Assembly: GCF_900184735.1 (NCBI RefSeq)
Contig: NZ_LT855386.1
Coordinates: forward strand, 1 to 64,000
From: Paucisalibacillus globulus
GTDB taxonomy: Bacteria > Bacillota > Bacilli > Bacillales > Amphibacillaceae
Direction: 5' to 3'
DNA length: 64,000 nucleotides
The notes under the pieces are model-generated. The model saw only the letters and a list, made by a program, of their open reading frames with translations. It had not been told where the DNA came from and did no database searches. The translations under genes were made by a program, and so were the position numbers. Numbering within the stretch: position 1 is the stretch's first letter; every line of letters starts with the position of its first letter. Of the stretch, positions 24,064-33,411 are shown piece by piece.

Positions 24064-25206
24064 CTAGCAACCTAATTGTCTAGCAATTACAAGTCTTTGA
24101 ATTTCGGATGTACCTTCACCGATCTCTAATAATTTGGCATCACGCAAATATCTTTCTACCTCGTATTCACGCATATACCCATATCCACCGTGGATTTGGA
24201 TAGCCTGGTTTGCAGCTCGGAACGCTGTTTCCGTAGCAAATAACTTGGCATAAGCAGATTCTTTCGTAAACGGCTTATCATTATCTTTTAACCATGCAGA
24301 CTTATAAACCATATTTCTAGCTAATTCTACTTCCATCGCGATATCAGCCAGCTTGAACTGGATGGCCTGAAAATCAGAAATTGATTTTCCAAATTGTTTT
24401 CTTTCTTTTGCATATTGTAGCGATTTTTCTAATGAAGCTTGTGCAATACCTAACCCCAGAGCTGCAATAGAAATTCTCCCACCATCTAATGTATACAAGA
24501 ATTGGCTAAAGCCTTTTTTCTCGTCACCTAATAGATTTGTCTTTGGAACCCGAACATTATCTAGTACAATTTCTGCAGTATCTGAACCTCTTACGCCCAT
24601 CTTGTCATAATTGCTTGTGATAGTAACTCCCTTAGCATCAGTTGGCACAATAATCGCGGAAATAATATTCTTACCTTTTTCATTTTTACCTGTTACCGCA
24701 GTTACAATTAGTGTCTTGGCAAAACTAGCATTGGTAATAAAGCATTTTTCACCGTTAATAATAAAATCATCACCATCAACTACTGCTGTTGTTTTTGTAC
24801 CTCCTGCATCAGATCCTGCATTGGGCTCGGTTAAACCAAAAGAACCTAACGCTTTCCCTGAAGCTAATGGGGTTAGGAATTCTTTCTTTTGCTCTTCTGT
24901 TCCAAAATAGTAGATAGGACTAGCACCCAAGGAAACCGCTGCTGCATAACTTAAGCCCGTACTTCCACATACACGTCCGATTTCTTCTACAGCAATAGCA
25001 TAGGATAGTGTATCGCCACCAGCCCCACCATATTCTTCAGGGAATGGAATCCCCAAAAGGCCAAGCTCGCCCATCTGCTCAAATATATCTAATGGAAATT
25101 TCGCCTCTGTATCAATCTCAATTGCTCTAGGTCGAATTACTTCCTCTGCAAAATCCCTTACCATTTTTCGGATCATTGTTTGTTCCTTCGTTAAATTAAA
25201 ATCCAT
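24064..25206 (-). CDS. yngJ: acyl-CoA dehydrogenase (YngJ-like, probable isovaleryl-CoA type)
   Basis: An FAD enzyme of 380 residues that oxidises acyl-CoA to the 2-enoyl form. Signature 1 '[19 protein letters not shown]' region, '[18 protein letters not shown]' (FAD binding) and signature 2 '[20 protein letters not shown]' are all clear. The catalytic Glu is probably the one in '[10 protein letters not shown]' or the '[15 protein letters not shown]' tail, depending on subfamily; isovaleryl-CoA dehydrogenases use a Glu elsewhere, so the chain length is not fixed. It is first in the operon. A TetR-type operator (25225-25242) lies 19 bp upstream. taggaggg precedes the ATG. Confidence 0.88.
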   Translation of the reverse strand: MDFNLTKEQTMIRKMVRDFAEEVIRPRAIEIDTEAKFPLDIFEQMGELGLLGIPFPEEYGGAGGDTLSYAIAVEEIGRVCGSTGLSYAAAVSLGASPIYYFGTEEQKKEFLTPLASGKALGSFGLTEPNAGSDAGGTKTTAVVDGDDFIINGEKCFITNASFAKTLIVTAVTGKNEKGKNIISAIIVPTDAKGVTITSNYDKMGVRGSDTAEIVLDNVRVPKTNLLGDEKKGFSQFLYTLDGGRISIAALGLGIAQASLEKSLQYAKERKQFGKSISDFQAIQFKLADIAMEVELARNMVYKSAWLKDNDKPFTKESAYAKLFATETAFRAANQAIQIHGGYGYMREYEVERYLRDAKLLEIGEGTSEIQRLVIARQLGC

Positions 25207-25224
25207 AATTTACCCTCCTAGATA

Positions 25225-25242
25225 AGACCGACTGGTTGGTCT
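25225..25242. promoter_or_regulatory. probable TetR operator of the yng-like operon
   Basis: AGACCgACtgGTtGGTCT is an 18-bp imperfect palindrome with the 'ACCGACNGGTNGGT' look of many TetR-family fatty-acid regulators. It lies between the promoter area and the ribosome-binding site of the first operon gene, next to a TetR gene on the same strand. Confidence 0.7.
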
Positions 25243-25298
25243 GTTTTTAGCTTAAAAAATATAGCTTGTGATAAAGCTATTACTCTAAGTTTTTACAA

Positions 25299-25312
25299 AT
25301 ATAGCGCTTTCA
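25299..25312 (-). promoter_or_regulatory. cre-like site (CcpA)
   Basis: TGAAAGCGCTATAT on the minus strand agrees with TGWAANCGNTNWCA at 12 of 14 positions, failing at the last two. It lies 93 bp upstream of the acyl-CoA dehydrogenase, which would fit glucose repression of acyl-CoA use. Confidence 0.45.
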
Positions 25313-25314
25313 TA

Positions 25315-25887
25315 TTAGTTATTTAAAATTGAACGCATAATCAAATCTACGTAAATATCACCAATTTCCTCAATTGATTTCTCTCCTGACTTTTTATACC
25401 ATTTATACGTCCAATTCACCATTCCGAGTATTGCCATACCTGTAATTTCTTCTGACAAATCCTCTCTAAAATCCCCACTTGTTTTTCCTTCGTGGATCGT
25501 ATCAATAATAATATTTTTGAACTGGTCTCGCTTTTTCTTTATCAATTCTTCGTAATCTGCCTTTAAGTAAACATTTTCTTGGTAAAATACTGAAATATGA
25601 GGTTTATACAAATCAAAGACCTGCACAAAACTTTTAATGATTTCTTGTAGTTTCTTTGTTGGAGAGTCATAGGTGTTTTTTGCTATGTAGGCTTTTTCAA
25701 GCACATACGTAATAAACGTATCATGAATCACAAATAATAATTCGTCCTTAGATGTGAAATGATGGTAGAATCCTCCTTTAGAGGTTCCAGTACTTTCAAC
25801 AATTTGATTAACGGTTACACCATGGAAACCATGTTTTTCAAACAAAAGTAAGGCTGAATGGATGATTTTGTCTCTTAAATTCGTCAC
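25315..25887 (-). CDS. TetR-family regulator of the acyl-CoA operon
   Basis: A 190-residue TetR repressor. The helix-turn-helix at about 25-45 ('VNQIVESTGTSKGGFYHHFT') is well conserved; the C-terminal ligand domain is of the TetR_C fatty-acid-regulator type ('YFKSKEELFIHDTFITYVLE'-like region, followed by a helical core). It starts with GTG after aaaggagg. It sits directly upstream of the acyl-CoA dehydrogenase operon on the same strand, with a palindrome matching TetR operators in between. An acyl-CoA intermediate is the likely inducer, by analogy with FadR/YsiA and PaaR-type regulators. Confidence 0.85.
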   Translation of the reverse strand: MTNLRDKIIHSALLLFEKHGFHGVTVNQIVESTGTSKGGFYHHFTSKDELLFVIHDTFITYVLEKAYIAKNTYDSPTKKLQEIIKSFVQVFDLYKPHISVFYQENVYLKADYEELIKKKRDQFKNIIIDTIHEGKTSGDFREDLSEEITGMAILGMVNWTYKWYKKSGEKSIEEIGDIYVDLIMRSILNN

Positions 25888-25962
25888 AAGTCCTCCTTTC
25901 CTTATTACCTATTTTAGCTTATCATAATTTTCGTAAAATAGTAAAGGTAAATTTAATTCAGT

Positions 25963-26745
25963 TTATACTTCTATTACACCGTAATGAGTCGAGGAGGATT
26001 GTCTTTTATACTGTGTAAAACCAAACCGTGTAAATCTATCACTCTTCCAGTGGTCCTTTAGCACAACTCGAGCTCTAGCCACTCGTTTTGCTTCTTGTAT
26101 TAATTCATCAGAAATAGTAGTTCTTAATGCATGCTCCTTAATTATATTTATGCCATTAGAGGTGTCAATAGACTCTTGAAACATGGGGTCTAAATAAACG
26201 ACATCAAAAGAATCTGTGTCACAATTCTTTAGAAAATGTAAATTATCTTGATGAATAACATCAATTCTTCTCATCGCAGCATCTACAATTTCATTTCCAC
26301 TCGAAAAAGAAACTAAACCTGCATGGGTTAAGAAATAAAGAAGGGGATTCCCTTCAATACCAGTTACCTTACCATTTGGGCCAACAATTAGGCTTGCAAT
26401 AACACTATCAGATGCCAGTCCTAGTGTACAATCAAGAAAAGACATTCCTTCTTTAAGCTTAGCTATCGAAATTAGTGGTTCCTGCCCACCCTTTCCTCCA
26501 TTGATGATTCGTTTTGCTCTAATCAATGCTAAATTTGGATGGTAGAACATTTCCTCTTCGCTATTAAGAGGAGATATAACGATTCTATCATTTTCTACAA
26601 TAACAACATCATCTCGATATTTTTTCTTCAGCGTTTGAATGGATACTCCAAGTCTTTCTTTATAAGGTAGGCTATAATCATTAGCAAATTTCTTTGCTTT
26701 TCTCACAATTTTACTAGTCGACTTACCAGGTGTTGTAATAATCAT
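25963..26745 (-). CDS. class I SAM-dependent methyltransferase, RsmJ-like
   Basis: A 260-residue putative RNA methyltransferase. The ATG at 26745 has gggaag at 5 bases; the frame also opens at a GTG 11 codons upstream without a better site. The AdoMet motif I 'FLDCTLGLASDSVIASLIVG' (about 105-124), the acidic end of beta-2 'VTGIEGNPLLYFL' and motif IV 'DVVYLDPMFQ' are visible. 'LDPMF' and the overall order recall RsmJ (16S rRNA m2G1516) and B. subtilis YpiP, but the N-terminal region differs. The substrate is an inference. It stands alone between the TetR gene and the repeat region. Confidence 0.75.
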   Translation of the reverse strand: MIITTPGKSTSKIVRKAKKFANDYSLPYKERLGVSIQTLKKKYRDDVVIVENDRIVISPLNSEEEMFYHPNLALIRAKRIINGGKGGQEPLISIAKLKEGMSFLDCTLGLASDSVIASLIVGPNGKVTGIEGNPLLYFLTHAGLVSFSSGNEIVDAAMRRIDVIHQDNLHFLKNCDTDSFDVVYLDPMFQESIDTSNGINIIKEHALRTTISDELIQEAKRVARARVVLKDHWKSDRFTRFGFTQYKRQSSSTHYGVIEV

Positions 26746-26868
26746 AAAATCTTCCCATCTAACTTTCTGTAATATCACAAATTACTAAATTATACCTATA
26801 TCCGTGTTCATATGCATTTTAGAAAACTTTATTCGTAAAGTTTTGTACATTATATCTTCTGTATTTGT

Positions 26869-27057
26869 TAGAAACTGTGCGATAACTAGTTTAATTACAA
26901 CAGAATTAGTTATTGGATAAGCTGTACGACACCGCTCCGGCAGAATACTCCGCTTTCCGCGGGCCCGGCCTCAGCCTCCTCGAGGAAAGTTCACCTCTGC
27001 GGGGTCTTCGGACACGTGCTTTTCCCGCAGGAGTCTCCGTATTCTACCTGCGCTAGT
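26869..27057 (+). repeat. GC-rich palindromic repeat, copy A (divergent)
   Basis: Begins with 'gaaactgtgcgataacta' and ends with 'ctgcgctagt'. It contains the family blocks 'ctccgctttccgcgggc', 'cagcctcctcg', 'ctgcggggtct' and 'cccgcaggagtctccgtatt'. The centre differs from the other copies (cggcctcag... ...cacgtgctttt). Together with copy B in reverse it fills most of the 590-bp gap 26,779-27,368, which otherwise holds nothing recognisable. Confidence 0.75.
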
Positions 27058-27125
27058 TTGGATTTCTAATCAGAGTTAGAAATTAAATTACGTTTTTGAT
27101 CTTATGTAATATTTTTTCCATTCTA

Positions 27126-27294
27126 TACTAGCGAAGGAAATACACGGAGACTCCTGCGGGAGGATAGGCATCGGTGAGACCCCTAAAGAAGTAAGCGCGA
27201 GGAGGCTCACCAGCCGCTCAGCGAGTGCGGAGTGTATTTCCGTAGCGGGAATGATGCACTATCTAAAATCATTAGTTACCGCACATTTTCTATC
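27126..27294 (-). repeat. GC-rich palindromic repeat, copy B (reverse orientation)
   Basis: Read on the minus strand it starts 'gatagaaaatgtgcggtaacta' and ends 'gtgtatttccttcgctagta', and is nearly identical to copy D at 63,769 apart from that copy's 60-bp insert. Copies A and B face each other 68 bp apart, making a 430-bp imperfect inverted arrangement between the methyltransferase gene and parC. Confidence 0.8.
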
Positions 27295-27338
27295 AAGTGC
27301 ATGAGTATACAATCTTTTAATAACAATTTTTACAAAAA

Positions 27339-27362
27339 GCAGACTGTTTGGTAACAGTCTGC
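27339..27362 (-). terminator. parE-parC operon terminator
   Basis: gcagactgtt / aacagtctgc, a 10-bp perfect stem with a 4-base loop, 7 bases after the parC stop and followed on the minus strand by TTTTTGT. Confidence 0.85.
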
Positions 27363-27368
27363 CTTATT

Positions 27369-29819
27369 TTAATCTAGTGTTGGGTCAAATGGTTTCTCAT
27401 AGTTTACTTCTTTCCAAACTTCCACTACTTCTCCTTGTGTGTCTGAATCAATAACAAATGAACCATTGCTATAACGATCACTATTAGATAAGTCTAGCGG
27501 TAAGAAATGATGTCTTTCACCTTTTGTTGTTGAGAAACAAATTGTATCATTCTTATAAGTAGCAAAGAAACCAACAATACGATGTGGTTTATTTTTAAGC
27601 TCTCGCAACATGAGTAAACCACGTTTTGCTCTACTTGATTTTTCAAACTCTCTCAGTTTCATGCGTTTACATGCTCCGCGTTGTGTTACAACAACTAAAG
27701 AAGGCTCTGAAAGGTCATCAAATACCTGACCTCCAACAACATATTCTCCTTCTTTTAATTGTATTGCTTTAACTCCAGTAGCTCTTTGTCCAACAACAGG
27801 TACTTCTGATTCATGGTACCATAGTCCATAACCTTTGTTTGATGCAATAAATAAGTCAGAGTAACCTTTTGTTTGGCATACACTAATTACTTCATCATCG
27901 TTTTTAAGATTTAGTGCTATAAGTGCTTTAGAATGACGTTGTGCCTCATAAATCTTCAATTCACTTCGTTTTACCATTCCATTTTTAGTAAAGAATACTA
28001 GGAATTCTCCTTCTTTAAATTCCCGAACAGGTAATATTTGAAGGATATACTCATCCTTATCGATTTGGACAATATTTGATACATGCTGTCCGATGTCTTT
28101 CCACCGAATATCTGGTAGTTCATGTACTGGTAAGTACAGATATTTACCTTTATTAGTAAAGAGTAGGATCTTATCTGTAGTGTTTGCTTCAATTAAACCG
28201 ACAAGGTGGTCTTCTTCTTTGATAGCAAAGTCCTCACCATTAGAGGCAGCGTAAGAACGGAGACTTGTCCGTTTAACATAGCCATCTCTAGTAACAGAGA
28301 TTAATACATCTTCACTTGCTACAGTTACTTCAATATCAATTTTCAATTCTTCAATTTTTTCTTCAATCATTGTTCTGCGACGTTCAGAGAATTGTTTTTT
28401 CATCTGTTTTAAATCGTTTTTTATCGTTTCTAATAGTTTCTCTTCGCTGGCTAAAATAGATTCTAGCTCTTTAATTTTATCCCGTAATTCTTCAGCTTCA
28501 GCCTCAAGGAGAGTAACATCGGTATTAGTCAAACGATATAGCTGTAACATAACAATGGCTTCTGCTTGTCTTTCTGTAAATCCATATTTTTCGATGATTT
28601 GTTTTTTCGCATCCTGCTTGTCCTTTGATGCTCGGATGGTAGCAACTAATTCATCTAAAATGGAAATTGCTTTGATTAACCCTTCCACAATATGTGAACG
28701 ATCTTTTGCTTGTTTTAAATCAAATTTTGTGGATCTGGTTACCACTTCTTTTTGATGTCCAATATAAGCATCAAGCATTGCTGTTAAAGATAAAAGTTTA
28801 GGTGTTCTATCTAGTATCGCAACCATATTGAAATGATAAGTTACCTGTAAATCAGTATTTTTATATAGATAATTTAAAACCCCTTCACTGTTTACATCTT
28901 TTTTGAGTTCAATGACGATCCGTAATCCAGTTCTATCTGTTTCATCACGGACTTCCGCAATACCTTCTACTTTGCGATCAAAACGAAGTTCATCAATTTT
29001 TTTAACAAGTAACGCTTTATTAACTTCGAATGGAATTTCATCAATGACAATCTGCTCACGATTTCCACGTAAAGGTTCAACTGTAGCCTTCCCTCGAACC
29101 ACAATTTTACCTTTACCCGTTTCATAAGCCTTCTTGATTTCCTCAACACCTTGAATGATTCCACCAGTTGGAAAATCTGGGCCTTTAATAACTTTCATTA
29201 ATTCTTCTATTGTGATTTCTGGATTATCGATACGTTTTATCACACCATCAATTACTTCACCAAGATTATGCGGTGGAATATCAGTAGCGTAACCAGCAGA
29301 AATACCTGTTGTTCCATTAACTAAAAGGTTTGGGAACTTTGCAGGCAATACAACTGGCTCGAAATCTGTATCATCAAAGTTGGGCATGAAATCAACTGTC
29401 TCTTTATTGAGATCTCGTAGTAACTCCGATGATATTTTGGACAATCTTGCTTCTGTATAACGCATCGCAGCAGGTGGGTCGCCATCCATACTTCCGTTAT
29501 TCCCGTGCATTTCAATAAGTACATTACGCATCTTCCAATCCTGACTCAAGCGTACCATTGCTTCGTATACGGATGAATCACCATGTGGGTGGTAATTACC
29601 GATAACATTACCAACAGTTTTAGCAGATTTACGGAAGTGTTTATCATGTGTGTTCTTTTCACGGAACATGGAATAAAGAATCCTACGTTGAACTGGCTTT
29701 AAACCATCTCGTGCATCTGGAATAGCACGGTCTTGAATTATATATTTACTATATCTACCAAATCGATCACCGATTACTTCTTCTAATGGAAGATCGAGAA
29801 ATTTTTCTGACTGTGTCAA
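27369..29819 (-). CDS. parC: DNA topoisomerase IV subunit A
   Basis: The DNA-cleaving subunit of topoisomerase IV, which decatenates daughter chromosomes. It has 816 residues, like GrlA/ParC of Bacilli. The quinolone-resistance region reads 'HPHGDSSVYEAM' (Ser82/Ser83, Glu86), the drug-sensitive type, and 'AMRYTEARLS' carries the active-site Tyr121. A long coiled-coil tower (about 400-480) and the beta-pinwheel C-domain ('RTSLRSYAASN', 'FTKNGMVKRSELK', 'VTQRGACKRMKLREFEKSSR') follow. TTG start with agggggaa at 8 bases. It lies 36 bp downstream of parE in the same operon. Confidence 0.97.
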   Translation of the reverse strand: MTQSEKFLDLPLEEVIGDRFGRYSKYIIQDRAIPDARDGLKPVQRRILYSMFREKNTHDKHFRKSAKTVGNVIGNYHPHGDSSVYEAMVRLSQDWKMRNVLIEMHGNNGSMDGDPPAAMRYTEARLSKISSELLRDLNKETVDFMPNFDDTDFEPVVLPAKFPNLLVNGTTGISAGYATDIPPHNLGEVIDGVIKRIDNPEITIEELMKVIKGPDFPTGGIIQGVEEIKKAYETGKGKIVVRGKATVEPLRGNREQIVIDEIPFEVNKALLVKKIDELRFDRKVEGIAEVRDETDRTGLRIVIELKKDVNSEGVLNYLYKNTDLQVTYHFNMVAILDRTPKLLSLTAMLDAYIGHQKEVVTRSTKFDLKQAKDRSHIVEGLIKAISILDELVATIRASKDKQDAKKQIIEKYGFTERQAEAIVMLQLYRLTNTDVTLLEAEAEELRDKIKELESILASEEKLLETIKNDLKQMKKQFSERRRTMIEEKIEELKIDIEVTVASEDVLISVTRDGYVKRTSLRSYAASNGEDFAIKEEDHLVGLIEANTTDKILLFTNKGKYLYLPVHELPDIRWKDIGQHVSNIVQIDKDEYILQILPVREFKEGEFLVFFTKNGMVKRSELKIYEAQRHSKALIALNLKNDDEVISVCQTKGYSDLFIASNKGYGLWYHESEVPVVGQRATGVKAIQLKEGEYVVGGQVFDDLSEPSLVVVTQRGACKRMKLREFEKSSRAKRGLLMLRELKNKPHRIVGFFATYKNDTICFSTTKGERHHFLPLDLSNSDRYSNGSFVIDSDTQGEVVEVWKEVNYEKPFDPTLD

Positions 29820-29855
29820 GTCATTTCCCCCTTCTCTTTCTATTCAACTCTCTAT

Positions 29856-31808
29856 TTAAGATTGTATTTTCTCGTTCTCTAGTATGTTTGTTTCATCATC
29901 AAGTCCAAAAGCAACGTTAGACTCTATCCATTTTCTTCTAGGTTCTACCTTATCGCCCATTAATGTGGTCACACGTCTTTCTGCACGAGCAATATCATCA
30001 ATTGTTACTCGTATTAAGGTTCTAGACTCTGGATTCATCGTCGTATCCCATAATTGGTCTGCATTCATTTCTCCAAGACCTTTATAGCGCTGGATAATAT
30101 ACCCATTTTTGAACTTATTAACTGCAGCACGCATCTCTTCATCATCCCATGCGTAAACTATCTGCTCTTTTTTACCTTGTCCCTTAGAAATCTTATATAA
30201 AGGTGGTAATGCAATATAGATTTTTCCAGCCTCAATTAAAGGTCTCATGTAACGATAGAAGAATGTTAATAATAATACCTGTATATGAGCACCATCTGTG
30301 TCAGCATCTGTCATGATAATAATTTTGTCGTAGCTAGCGTCTTCTAATGTAAATTCAGGACCAATTCCTGCCCCAATAGTGTGAATGATAGTTGAAATCT
30401 CTTCATTTTTAAATACATCTTGAAGCTTAGCCTTTTCCGTATTAATAACTTTACCCCTTAATGGTAAAACAGCCTGGAATTTACGATCCCTTCCCTGTTT
30501 AGCAGATCCTCCTGCAGAATCCCCCTCCACTAGATATAGCTCATTTTTGTCAGGGTTTTTTGATTGTGCAGGTGTTAATTTACCACTAAGGATGGTATCC
30601 TTTCTACGTTTCTTTTTACCAGTTCTTGCATCATCACGTGCTTTCCGTGCCGCTTCACGTGCTTCTTTTGCTTTTATTGCCTTTTTAACTAACAAGCCAG
30701 ATACATCAGGGTTTTCCTCAAGGAAGAAATTAAGCTTTTCAGACACTACCGCATCAACTGCGGAACGAGCTTCAGATGTTCCTAACTTCCCCTTCGTTTG
30801 ACCTTCAAATTGCAATTTTTCTTCTGGGATTCTTACCGAAACAATTGCCGTTAATCCCTCACGAATATCTGTACCTTCGAGGTTTTTATCTTTTTCTTTG
30901 AGAGCGTTTGTTCTTCTTGCATAATCATTAAAGATTCTTGTAATGGCTGATTTAGCACCGGATTCATGTGTACCACCATCCTTCGTACGAACATGGTTTA
31001 CAAAGGAAAGCATATTCTCTGAGAAGCCATCATTAAATTGAAATGCAAATTCAACTTCAAGTTCTTGTTGTTCTCCATCAAATGACACTACCTCATGAAG
31101 GGTGTCTTTATCCTCATTAAGATAATGTACAAATGATTTTAATCCATCAGGATATTCATATACTTCAGTTTCTTCCGTTCGTTCATCTATTAGTTCGATA
31201 CGAAGTCCCTTTAATAAAAATGCAGCTTCTCGCAATCGTTCAGAGATTGTTTCATAGCTAAAGACATTCGTTGAGAAAATAGATGCATCTGGTTTAAAGT
31301 GGATCGTACTACCTGCTTTTCTTGTAGTCCCAATCTTTTTGATTGTTCCAACAGGATTACCACCATTTTCGAATCGTAAGAAATATGATTCACCATCACG
31401 ATGGGATGTTACTTCTAACCACTCTGATAGTGCATTTACTACGGATGCACCTACACCATGTAGTCCTCCACTTGTTTTATAACCACCTTGTCCGAATTTA
31501 CCACCGGCATGGAGCACTGTAAAAATAACCTCCATGGTTGACTTTCCTGAGCTATGTTTCCCAGTAGGGATACCTCTTCCGCTATCCTCAACAGAGATAC
31601 TGTTATCATTATGTATTTTTACTTTAATAACATTTCCGTAGCCAGCTAAAGCCTCATCTACTGCGTTATCGACAATTTCAAATACAAGATGATGTAAACC
31701 TCGATGATCAGTACTTCCTATATACATTCCTGGTCTTTTTCTAACTGCTTCAAGTCCTTCAAGAACTTGAATCGAATCATCAGAATAATGTAATGGTGTC
31801 TTGTCCAA
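29856..31808 (-). CDS. parE: DNA topoisomerase IV subunit B
   Basis: The ATPase subunit of topoisomerase IV, 650 residues. GHKL ATPase motifs: 'EIVDNAVDEALAGY' (about 45-58), 'DSGRGIPTG' and 'GGLHGVGASVVNALSEW'. The TOPRIM domain has 'LVEGDSAGGSAKQGRDR' and 'IIIMTDADTDGAHIQ', and the C-terminus ends with the 'QRYKGLGEMNADQLWDTTM' block. Start is TTG (31808) with agggagat upstream. It is the first gene of the parE-parC operon; an AT-rich stretch of 180 bp without clear features lies upstream before the yneT terminator. Confidence 0.97.
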   Translation of the reverse strand: MDKTPLHYSDDSIQVLEGLEAVRKRPGMYIGSTDHRGLHHLVFEIVDNAVDEALAGYGNVIKVKIHNDNSISVEDSGRGIPTGKHSSGKSTMEVIFTVLHAGGKFGQGGYKTSGGLHGVGASVVNALSEWLEVTSHRDGESYFLRFENGGNPVGTIKKIGTTRKAGSTIHFKPDASIFSTNVFSYETISERLREAAFLLKGLRIELIDERTEETEVYEYPDGLKSFVHYLNEDKDTLHEVVSFDGEQQELEVEFAFQFNDGFSENMLSFVNHVRTKDGGTHESGAKSAITRIFNDYARRTNALKEKDKNLEGTDIREGLTAIVSVRIPEEKLQFEGQTKGKLGTSEARSAVDAVVSEKLNFFLEENPDVSGLLVKKAIKAKEAREAARKARDDARTGKKKRRKDTILSGKLTPAQSKNPDKNELYLVEGDSAGGSAKQGRDRKFQAVLPLRGKVINTEKAKLQDVFKNEEISTIIHTIGAGIGPEFTLEDASYDKIIIMTDADTDGAHIQVLLLTFFYRYMRPLIEAGKIYIALPPLYKISKGQGKKEQIVYAWDDEEMRAAVNKFKNGYIIQRYKGLGEMNADQLWDTTMNPESRTLIRVTIDDIARAERRVTTLMGDKVEPRRKWIESNVAFGLDDETNILENEKIQS

Positions 31809-32011
31809 TTCCGTTATCTCCCTTCACCAATTATTCAATTTTTGTCATATTTTATATAGTAGAACAGGTGTTTGTTTTTGTAAAGTCACTTATAATTACC
31901 AAAACAGCATCCTAATTAGTATACTACAAGATATTTTGAAATGTATAGAAGTTCTATAATACCTCTACTAATTATGTGTAGGTAATTGTAAAATAACTAA
32001 CTTAAATTTGT

Positions 32012-32037
32012 AAAAGGATGACAGATGCCATCCTTTT
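32012..32037 (-). terminator. yneT terminator
   Basis: aaaaggatg / catcctttt, a 9-bp stem with an 8-base loop, 31 bases after the yneT stop on the minus strand. The trailing T-run is moderate. Confidence 0.65.
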
Positions 32038-32067
32038 TTACTAAATATTGAAATTAATTTCTAAGAA

Positions 32068-32490
32068 TTAACTTTTTTTACTTTTAAGAAGTACAGCGTG
32101 AGCCACTTTAATACACAAATCCATGATGACTGTAAAACCCTTATCGTTGAGATACCGATATGCTTCTTCGTTGACAATCCCTTGTTGAGCCCAAAAGACC
32201 TTGCAATCAGTCATAGCTGCTTCCTTAGCGATTTCTGGTAGATATTCTGGTCTTCTAAATACATTAATAATATCAATTGGTTCTTCAATATCTTGTAAAG
32301 ATTGGTATGATTTCTCCCCCAACACCTCATTTACCGTTGGATTTACTGGAATAATACGATAGCCACTATCTTGCATTATTTTAGAAATTTGGTAAGATGT
32401 TCTTTCCGGATTATCTGATAGACCGACTACAGCAATGGTTTTTGCGGTTTCTAACACTTCTTTTATTTGATCGTTTGATGGATTCTTCAT
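32068..32490 (-). CDS. yneT: CoA-binding protein, YneT
   Basis: A 140-residue Rossmann-fold protein of the CoA_binding_2 family (YccU/YneT). 'TIAVVGLSDNPERTSYQISK' at 14-33 is the nucleotide-binding start and 'FWAQQGIVNEEAYRYLNDKG' the conserved second half. The family binds CoA-type ligands; no enzyme activity is established. The gene sits between parE and plsY as in B. subtilis (yneT), and is divergent from plsY. The Shine-Dalgarno region gaggtgaaa precedes the ATG. Confidence 0.9.
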   Translation of the reverse strand: MKNPSNDQIKEVLETAKTIAVVGLSDNPERTSYQISKIMQDSGYRIIPVNPTVNEVLGEKSYQSLQDIEEPIDIINVFRRPEYLPEIAKEAAMTDCKVFWAQQGIVNEEAYRYLNDKGFTVIMDLCIKVAHAVLLKSKKS

Positions 32491-32745
32491 GTTTAGTTTT
32501 CACCTCATTAATTGATATACTTAATACTAGTTTAACATGATATCTGAATTTAAATCAGTATTATACCTTTATCCATTCCAAGCGCTAAATATAAAAAATA
32601 TTTTATTGTTCCTAAGAACTTGTATATAATCTTCTTATTAAGGTAATATCCTAATAAAATTGGTACCTTATCTTAATAGTTCGTGATAAAATGGATAGAG
32701 AATACATATTGTTAAGTAAATAATGAATGAAAGTAGGAAATTTAT

Positions 32746-33327
32746 ATGGAATATGTTCTATTGGCCATAATTGCTTATCTGTTGGGATCAATACCTTCAG
32801 CTCTAATTGTTGGGAAGGTTGGCTATAACATTGATATTCGCCAGCATGGGAGTGGTAATTTAGGTGGCACTAATACATTTCGTGTGTTAGGTGTTAAGGC
32901 TGGTATTATCGTAACATTGGCAGATATTTTGAAAGGAACATTAGCAACATTAATGCCAGTATTCTTTGATATTGATGTATATCAACTTGCAATTGGTATC
33001 TTTGCTGTGTTAGGTCATACTTACCCAATATTTGCACGCTTTAAAGGTGGTAAGGCAGTTGCAACCTCTGGTGGTATTATCCTCGGAGTTAACCCAATTT
33101 TATTTGTTGTAATGGTTGTTACATTCTTACTATCATTAAAAATATCTAAATACGTATCACTTTCTTCCATGATCACAGGAGTAATTTCATTTATTGTTTC
33201 CATCTTTTTTGGTGATATTGGACTAATGATTGTGGTCGGGGCATTAACGTTATTTGTTATATATCGACATATTGCTAACATAAAACGAATTATTAACAAA
33301 ACTGAACCAAAAATCAAATGGATGTAG
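32746..33327 (+). CDS. plsY: acyl-phosphate:glycerol-3-phosphate acyltransferase PlsY
   Basis: Membrane enzyme for the first acylation of glycerol-3-phosphate, using acyl-phosphate made by PlsX. It has 193 residues and five helices. The three conserved loops are clear: '[11 protein letters not shown]', '[15 protein letters not shown]' (about 37-51, the phosphate/acyl-phosphate site) and '[21 protein letters not shown]' (about 92-112). It corresponds to yneS. The RBS aggaaa lies 6 bases before the ATG. The 255-bp divergent region with yneT contains several near-palindromes (ttaaggta... taccttatcttaa) but no promoter I would stake on. Confidence 0.95.
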   Translation: MEYVLLAIIAYLLGSIPSALIVGKVGYNIDIRQHGSGNLGGTNTFRVLGVKAGIIVTLADILKGTLATLMPVFFDIDVYQLAIGIFAVLGHTYPIFARFKGGKAVATSGGIILGVNPILFVVMVVTFLLSLKISKYVSLSSMITGVISFIVSIFFGDIGLMIVVGALTLFVIYRHIANIKRIINKTEPKIKWM

Positions 33328-33338
33328 AAGCGGTATAA

Positions 33339-33368
33339 TTGAAATAAAATGTGTTGTTGGCTTATACT
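33339..33368 (+). promoter_or_regulatory. probable folE2 promoter
   Basis: TTGAAA, 18 bp, TATACT; the start of transcription would fall about 35 bp before the folE2 ATG. I see no Zur-box-like dyad near it, although folE2 in B. subtilis is under Zur. Confidence 0.5.
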
Positions 33369-33411
33369 TTGATATGAGACAAGTCTTGCAGTGAAGAAAG
33401 GGATAACAAAC

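Noticed and set aside
26929-27250. CRISPR-like or regulatory RNA array
   Set aside because: Only two copies in opposite orientation with no regular spacers; they belong to a dispersed repeat family.
33328-33411. Zur box before folE2
   Set aside because: No dyad resembling the Bacillus Zur consensus could be found by eye.
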